A stretch of DNA of 9,482 nucleotides from Dehalococcoidia bacterium UBA2777. GTDB taxonomy: Bacteria > Chloroflexota > Dehalococcoidia > UBA2247 > UBA2777. Position 1 is the first letter of the stretch. Every line of letters begins with the position of its first letter. Below are positions 5,759 to 9,482 of the stretch, one piece after another. The notes beneath the pieces were generated by a model. It was given only the letters and a program-made list of their open reading frames with translations. It was not told where the DNA came from and did not search any database. The DNA lies in the NCBI GenBank assembly GCA_002352365.1, contig DEIJ01000093.1:1-9482 (forward strand), given 5' to 3'. Made by a program: the position numbers and the translations under genes.

Positions 5759-8512
5759 TGGCTCCTCTCCACTGACATCCTTCTCCGGCGGATATTCCTT
5801 TTTCTTAGTAAGAGTATTCCGAACCGGAGCAAGCAAAACAGATGTGCTTCCTGCCGCTCCGCTAGCCTGCATCACTGTCTCTGGAATATCTTTAGGCCCG
5901 CTGAAGGCGCCGCAGACGAATATGCCAGGTTTTGAAGTCTCTACCGGGGAAAAGCTCCTGGTATAGCAGAAGCCATAGGGGTTTAGCTGAACTCCCAGCT
6001 TCTTTGCCAAGCTGGCCATCTCTGGGGAGGTCTGGAAGCCAACAGAAAGAACGACCAAATTGAAGTCCTCTATCCTCACCCTCCCATCCTCTGTGGCAAA
6101 TTTGACTGCCAGGTCTCCGGTACCATCCATGCCTTCGATGTTATATACCTTTGCCCTAATAAAGTCTATCCCACTCTCCTCTTTGGCACGCTCATAATAT
6201 CTGTCGAAATCCTTGCCATAAGTCCTGAGGTCCATGAAGAAAATAGTGACATCAAGTGGGATGGTGCTATGCTCCTTAGCGACAAGAGCTTCCTTTACGG
6301 CGTAGGTACAGCACACAGAGGAGCAATAAGGATGGTTACTATCCCTTGAGCCTATACATTGAATCCAGGCAATCCGGTGAGGGTGAGTTCTATCCGAAGG
6401 TCTGAACAGTTCTCCTTGATATGGTCCTGAAGCGCTTAGCATCCTCTCAAATTCGATGCTGGTTACTACATTGGGATATTTCTTATAACCGTAGTTAAAG
6501 AAAGGAGTGGGATCAACTTCGTCAAATCCAAGGGAGAGAATTACTGAGCCCACATTTAGCTCCTCAATCCTTTCCTTCATAAGGTGGTCAATAGCCTCAG
6601 CTTTACATGCGGCAACGCACTGCATACACTCAGAGCAAACTCCGCAGGCAAGACAGCGACTTGCCTCCTTGGCCGCTATCTCCTCAGAAAAACCGAGTTC
6701 TATTTCTTTAAAGCTCGATTTCCTATCCTCTATAGAAATAGTTGGCATCCCCTGCCTGAGTTCTTTAGCTCTGCCGAACGGAACAAAGCCGACATCAGAA
6801 GGTTTCCTTTCCTCAATAACCCTTCCTTCCTTAAGGTCTCGACCTTCAATATATCTGATGATGGATTCTGCTGCCCTTTCGCCAGCAGCTACGGCTTCAA
6901 TTGCAATAGATGGTCCGGTCTGGCAATCCCCACCGGCAAAGACTCCCTCTCGGCTTGTCTCTAAAGTTATGGGGTCAACCTCAATAGTGCCTCGCCTAGA
7001 GATATTTACCCCGCTATTTTCTAGGAAGGAAAGCTCAGGCGCTTGCCCGATCGCTGGGATTACGGTGTCAACCTTCAACTCGAACTCAGAGCCAGGAATG
7101 GGGATAGGGCGCCTCCTCCCACTGGCATCAGACTCGCCAAGTTCCATTCGGATACATCTTACGCCAGTAAACTTTCCATTTTCACAAACAATCTCCACCG
7201 GAGCAACTAAATATTCTATCTTCACTCCTTCGGCTTCGGCAGCTTCTATCTCTTCTTCCCGGGCCGGCATTTCAGCACGACTCCTCCGATAAAGGATAAC
7301 CACTTCATCGCTGCCTAAGCGAAGAGCAGAGCGAGCGGCATCTATAGCAACATCCCCACCTCCTATTATTACTACCTTTCCTTTGACCTTCCCCTCTTTA
7401 CCCAGGTTGATATCTCGCAGAATATCAATGCCATGAATCACTCCCTCCACATCCTCTCCCGGAATCCCAAGTCGCTGACTATGATGGGCTCCTACGCCGA
7501 TAAATATGGCTTTATACCCTTGCCTGAGGAGGTCATCAATGGTTAATTCCTTGCCGATAGGGGCATTAGTCTTTATCTTTACTCCCAGATGTTTGATATC
7601 TTCAATCTCGTTGTCAAGTACGTCTTTAGGCAGACGATACTCAGGAATACCTACATAAAGCATCCCTCCAGCTACAGGGAGAGCCTCAAAGATAGTAACC
7701 TTGTATCCCTCTCGACATAAATGATAGGCGCAGGTTAGCCCAGCTGGCCCAGAACCAACAATGGCAACCTCTTCTTTTTCGTCAATCTCAGGGAGTGGTG
7801 CTTCCCCTTGCGCAAAATCAGCAGCAAACCTTTTGAGGGCTCGTATTGCGATAGGCTCTTCTAAGAGGCTGCGATTACATCCCTCTTCACAAGGAGCAGG
7901 GCAAATCCTGCCTAATACCCTTGGAATGGGAAGTTTTTCTTTTATCAAGGAGAGCGCCTCTTTATATTTCTCCTTTGCAATTAAAGCTATATATCCTTGA
8001 ACATTTGTCCCTGCTGGACAGGTTAAAACACAAGGCGGTCTTTGCCTCTTCTCAATTGCAAACGCAGGGGGATAAGCTTGGGCAAAGGGCCTAAATATAG
8101 CCTTCCTTGGTGCTAAATTTTGCTCAAACTCACTGGGAACCTCTACGGGGCAGACTTCAGCGCATTCTCCACATCCGGTACACTTTATAGTATCAATATA
8201 TCTCGGCTTTCTCAGAACTTTTACCTTAAAATTGCCCGGTTCGCCTTTGACATCAAGAAGTTCCGAATAGGAAAGTAGCTCGATATTAGGGTGTCTTCCC
8301 ACCTCAACCAGTTTGGGTGAGAGGATACACATAGAGCAGTCGTTCGTAGGGAACGTCTTGTCGAGCTGTGCCATAACCCCGCCGATGGAAGGAGATTTCT
8401 CTAGAAGGTAGACATAATAACCTGACTCGGCAAGGTCTAAAGCTGCCTGGATTCCCCCAATCCCTCCACCAACCACCAGTACTGCTCCTACAGTCCCATT
8501 CTTAGCTTCCAT
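4073..8512 (-). CDS. hdrA: Giant double HdrA flavoprotein with inserted GltD/NfnB-like NAD(P)H domain
   Basis: This protein has 1479 residues, more than twice a normal HdrA (about 650). Module 1 (1-900): FAD motif GGGIGG (15-20), DCSMCILSPK (Cys59, Cys62), ferredoxin-type CTGCGECAEVCPVEVP (Cys111-Cys121), then a GltD-like insertion (about 157-613). HdrA sequence resumes with CLACGVCSECMQCVAACKAEA (620-640), WIQCIGSRD (717-724), YCSSVCC (729-735) and FVCGAFSGPKDI (865-876). Module 2 (919-1479): HdrA N-terminal domain with CHCG (Cys925, Cys927), Cys960 and Cys985, FAD motif GGGIAG (1064-1069), MIQCVGSR (1211-1218), YCSRVCC (1224-1230) and two C-terminal [4Fe-4S] motifs (Cys1413-1423, Cys1444-1454). 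The role inferred from HdrA is flavin-based electron bifurcation in the cytoplasm, taking electrons from MvhD and reducing ferredoxin plus a second acceptor. The start is supported by GAGGAG 7 nt upstream. The frame is continuous, so I read it as a real fusion. Confidence 0.9.
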   Translation of the reverse strand: MEAKNGTVGAVLVVGGGIGGIQAALDLAESGYYVYLLEKSPSIGGVMAQLDKTFPTNDCSMCILSPKLVEVGRHPNIELLSYSELLDVKGEPGNFKVKVLRKPRYIDTIKCTGCGECAEVCPVEVPSEFEQNLAPRKAIFRPFAQAYPPAFAIEKRQRPPCVLTCPAGTNVQGYIALIAKEKYKEALSLIKEKLPIPRVLGRICPAPCEEGCNRSLLEEPIAIRALKRFAADFAQGEAPLPEIDEKEEVAIVGSGPAGLTCAYHLCREGYKVTIFEALPVAGGMLYVGIPEYRLPKDVLDNEIEDIKHLGVKIKTNAPIGKELTIDDLLRQGYKAIFIGVGAHHSQRLGIPGEDVEGVIHGIDILRDINLGKEGKVKGKVVIIGGGDVAIDAARSALRLGSDEVVILYRRSRAEMPAREEEIEAAEAEGVKIEYLVAPVEIVCENGKFTGVRCIRMELGESDASGRRRPIPIPGSEFELKVDTVIPAIGQAPELSFLENSGVNISRRGTIEVDPITLETSREGVFAGGDCQTGPSIAIEAVAAGERAAESIIRYIEGRDLKEGRVIEERKPSDVGFVPFGRAKELRQGMPTISIEDRKSSFKEIELGFSEEIAAKEASRCLACGVCSECMQCVAACKAEAIDHLMKERIEELNVGSVILSLGFDEVDPTPFFNYGYKKYPNVVTSIEFERMLSASGPYQGELFRPSDRTHPHRIAWIQCIGSRDSNHPYCSSVCCTYAVKEALVAKEHSTIPLDVTIFFMDLRTYGKDFDRYYERAKEESGIDFIRAKVYNIEGMDGTGDLAVKFATEDGRVRIEDFNLVVLSVGFQTSPEMASLAKKLGVQLNPYGFCYTRSFSPVETSKPGIFVCGAFSGPKDIPETVMQASGAAGSTSVLLAPVRNTLTKKKEYPPEKDVSGEEPRIGVFVCHCGINIGGVVNVPEVTEYTRTLPNVVYAENNLYTCSQDTQERIKAMIGEHNLNRVIVASCSPRTHEPLFQETIREAGLNKYLFEMTNIRDQCSWVHMHEPEKATEKAKDLVRMAVAKARLIEPLKQLSLGVNHSALVIGGGIAGMTSALTLADQGFEVHLIERSGELGGTARRIHYTVDGEDVQTYLADLIRKVKEHPQIRVYYDTWIVDAYGYVGNFTTEIMRYRGRVIEKISHGVTIIATGAQEYKPDGEYLYGRDPRVLTQLELEEEIARGNPDIVGCDNLVMIQCVGSRNGKRPYCSRVCCNQAIKNALELKEIKPDMNIYILYRDMRTYGFYEEYYQEARREGIIFLRYDPEDKPEVSQMRKDGQYLLRVGGRDPVLGEEVSIEADILVLSVAMEPSPEVAELATLYKVPQNEDGFFLEAHVKLRPVDFATDGIFVCGLAHAPKSIDESIAQAKAAASRATTILAKDYVVGAGIVASVNENICSGCGICEVLCPYNAIEVDREEKVAKVNEALCKGCGTCCSACPSGAAQQRGFMRDQISSMIGAALGV
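4078..4082 (-). promoter_or_regulatory. Ribosome binding site deciding the mvhD start
   Basis: GGGGG on the minus strand lies 7 nt before the ATG at 4070, within the last codons of hdrA. Its spacing favours this start over the ATG at 4163, which would give a 91-nt overlap with hdrA. Confidence 0.55.
6674..8044 (-). other. GltD/NfnB-like NAD(P)H-binding domain inserted in HdrA module 1
   Basis: This stretch encodes residues about 157-613 of HdrA. It opens with the Fe-S helical domain of GltD, NfnB and dihydropyrimidine dehydrogenase (CVLTCPAGTNVQGY at 161-174; GRICPAPCEEGC at 201-212). An FAD Rossmann fold follows (GSGPAG, 253-258, then AGGMLYVGIPEYRLP), then an NAD(P)H fold (GGGDVAIDAAR, 384-394). 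YRRSRAEMPA (408-417) carries the arginine pair that in GltD-type proteins contacts the NADP 2'-phosphate, so NADP(H) is favoured. It closes with GVFAGGDCQTGPS (523-535). HdrA-type sequence flanks it on both sides. The boundaries are by eye and could be off by 10-20 residues. Confidence 0.88.
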
Positions 8513-8524
8513 GGGTCAACTCCT

Positions 8525-8995
8525 CTAAACCTTCACTTTCTCCAGTGCTTCTTCTGCAGCCTTCGCAAGGTCCACGCTGGTTTCCTCAAATTTCCGAGCC
8601 AAAATGGAGCTTACCATCTGATGGCGTAATCTCTGCGAGAAAGCGTCAATTTCCTTTATTTGTTCAACGAAAGAAGGGTGGACATATCCTTCTCGCACTG
8701 CCATGCTACGCAGAGCTTTCATCACATCGGAAAATTTCACATTTTGAGGGCAGTGAGCCTGACAGGTATAGCATTGGGTGCAAAACCAAGGGAAACCGGA
8801 CGAGAGGACTTCTTTCCTCATTCCCAAAAGCACCATGCGAATTATCTTCCGAGGGTTATATTCAGGGTCAATATCAGCCACAGGGCAGCTCGCAGTGCAG
8901 AGACCGCAGGCAAAGCAAAGCTTAATGTTTTCTCCACCCGGTTCTTCAGCCACCTCGTACTTAAATTTGGTATCCTGCTCATTTAATACTATCAT
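8525..8995 (-). CDS. hdrC: HdrC-type iron-sulfur electron-transfer subunit
   Basis: This soluble protein of 156 residues carries two [4Fe-4S] motifs, CFACGLCTASCP (Cys27, Cys30, Cys33, Cys37) and CTQCYTCQAHCP (Cys72, Cys75, Cys78, Cys82). The linker (…NPRKIIRMVLLGM…) between them is typical of HdrC. The C-terminal half is helical and charged, with no membrane helix, unlike HdrE-linked or DsrK-type relatives. In Hdr complexes HdrC relays electrons from HdrA to HdrB. Here hdrA follows directly (12-nt gap) and no hdrB lies between, so the electron acceptor is unclear; MetF, encoded just upstream, is one candidate. A near-perfect AAGGAGG (9002-9008) supports the ATG at 8995. Confidence 0.9.
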   Translation of the reverse strand: MIVLNEQDTKFKYEVAEEPGGENIKLCFACGLCTASCPVADIDPEYNPRKIIRMVLLGMRKEVLSSGFPWFCTQCYTCQAHCPQNVKFSDVMKALRSMAVREGYVHPSFVEQIKEIDAFSQRLRHQMVSSILARKFEETSVDLAKAAEEALEKVKV

Positions 8996-9001
8996 GTTTC
9001 C

Positions 9002-9008
9002 CCTCCTT
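9002..9008 (-). promoter_or_regulatory. Strong ribosome binding site of hdrC overlapping the metF stop
   Basis: AAGGAGG on the minus strand sits 6 nt before the hdrC ATG and shares its first base with the TGA of metF. This arrangement suggests translational coupling of metF and hdrC. A similar one recurs at hdrA, where GAGGAG (8520-8525) touches the hdrC stop. Confidence 0.75.
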
Positions 9009-9482
9009 CAAAGCCCGGCGGCTTCCAAAATCTCAGGAACCCTTTCCTCCCTGCCAATAGCCATAATATGAACTCCATCGCAAATTCTCTCTTCCCTTAT
9101 CTGCCTTATGAGCCTCCCTGCAATCTCTATCCCCTTGGAAAGTCCCGTTCCTTTTGGAGCCTGAGCCAGCTCATCGATGAGATACTGAGGAACGAAGATG
9201 CCGGGAACATTTTCGTTCATAAAGGCTGCCATCTTGGCTCCGACAAGAAGCACTATCCCAGCCAAAATCTTAGCCTTCTCATCCATCTTGCGGGTACGCT
9301 CCATAAATCTTTTAAGCTCCTCCAAGTCATAAACGGCTTGGGTTTGAATGAAGTCCACCCCGGCATCAAGCTTTTTCTGGAATTTTACAAGCTGAGGTTC
9401 AATCGGGTCTGCCGAGGGGGTAGCCGATGCTCCTATACAGAAATCAACGCCTCCATCGAGCTCATTTCCTGCCATATCCTTG
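9008..9482 (-). CDS. metF: Methylenetetrahydrofolate reductase, C-terminal part (5' truncated by window edge)
   Basis: About 157 residues of the C-terminal half are visible; the frame continues past the window edge, so a full MetF (about 290 residues) is likely outside. The enzyme reduces 5,10-methylene- to 5-methyl-tetrahydrofolate, the last methyl-branch reduction of the Wood-Ljungdahl pathway. Recognisable pieces of the TIM barrel are KLDAGVDFIQTQAVYD (the TQ matches the folate-binding glutamine region of E. coli MetF), ILAGIVLLVGAKMAAFMNE, VPGIFVPQYLIDEL and the closing GVHIMAIGREERVPEIL. The flavin-binding N-terminal half cannot be checked. In Moorella, metF is encoded with metV and hdrCBA-mvhD as one complex. 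The present order metF-hdrC-hdrA-mvhD resembles this, apart from the missing hdrB. A metV gene might lie upstream, out of view. Confidence 0.88.
   Translation of the reverse strand, partial: KDMAGNELDGGVDFCIGASATPSADPIEPQLVKFQKKLDAGVDFIQTQAVYDLEELKRFMERTRKMDEKAKILAGIVLLVGAKMAAFMNENVPGIFVPQYLIDELAQAPKGTGLSKGIEIAGRLIRQIREERICDGVHIMAIGREERVPEILEAAGL

Noticed and set aside
6507..7292. A 261-codon plus-strand open frame opposite hdrA
   Set aside because: It lies antisense to the GltD domain, whose motifs are unmistakable. Its translation is Ser/Pro/Leu-rich with no domain signature, as expected for a shadow frame.
4073..8512. The giant hdrA as an assembly chimera or merged neighbouring genes
   Set aside because: The frame is uninterrupted and HdrA sequence resumes exactly where the ferredoxin insertion should continue after the GltD segment; a chance join would rarely preserve this. 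Raw-read support cannot be checked here.
8545..9071. Overlapping plus-strand frames opposite hdrC and the end of metF
   Set aside because: hdrC is clearly coding on the minus strand with two ferredoxin motifs; the plus frames show no motifs and no convincing ribosome binding site.

Overview
The window looks like part of the chromosome of a strictly anaerobic bacterium that runs the Wood-Ljungdahl (acetyl-CoA) pathway. The reasons are a tetrahydrofolate-type MetF encoded with heterodisulfide-reductase (Hdr) electron-transfer genes and a group 3c (Mvh-type) [NiFe] hydrogenase, and no sign of aerobic respiration. Bacterial-type MetF, strong AAGGAGG-like ribosome binding sites and Rho-independent terminators favour a bacterium over an archaeon. 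Uncultured Chloroflexota (Dehalococcoidia or Anaerolineae) or a similar acetogenic or syntrophic lineage would fit, but nothing here fixes the taxon.

Layout. Positions 1-194 hold the end of a plus-strand gene with a Lys/Ala/Glu/Pro-rich tail. It is followed by two tandem intrinsic terminators (221-266 and 279-311) and a hairpin-rich intergenic stretch up to 639. From the right edge down to 640 a single minus-strand operon runs without a break. Its order of transcription is metF (5' end outside the window), hdrC, a giant hdrA, mvhD, mvhG, mvhA and a hydrogenase maturation protease. Junctions range from an 8-nt overlap to a 19-nt gap, and three of the ribosome binding sites lie in or touch the end of the gene before. 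No promoter is visible for the operon because its start lies beyond position 9482.

How the genes fit together. MvhA/MvhG oxidise H2 at a NiFe site, and MvhD ([2Fe-2S]) passes electrons to the flavoprotein HdrA. HdrA would bifurcate or confurcate electrons, and HdrC ([4Fe-4S] x2) would take one branch towards the next partner. In known Hdr complexes that partner is HdrB; here no hdrB is present between hdrC and hdrA or anywhere else in the window, and metF sits directly upstream of hdrC. The terminal protease is what is needed to mature MvhA.

The most unusual element is the 1479-residue HdrA. It is two HdrA-like modules in tandem, and the first is interrupted by a complete GltD/NfnB-like NAD(P)H-binding flavoprotein domain, placed between the two halves of the HdrA inserted ferredoxin domain. 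One polypeptide thus offers three predicted FAD sites, a pyridine-nucleotide site and many Fe-S clusters. A reasonable inference is a soluble complex linking H2, NAD(P)H, ferredoxin and methylene-tetrahydrofolate reduction.
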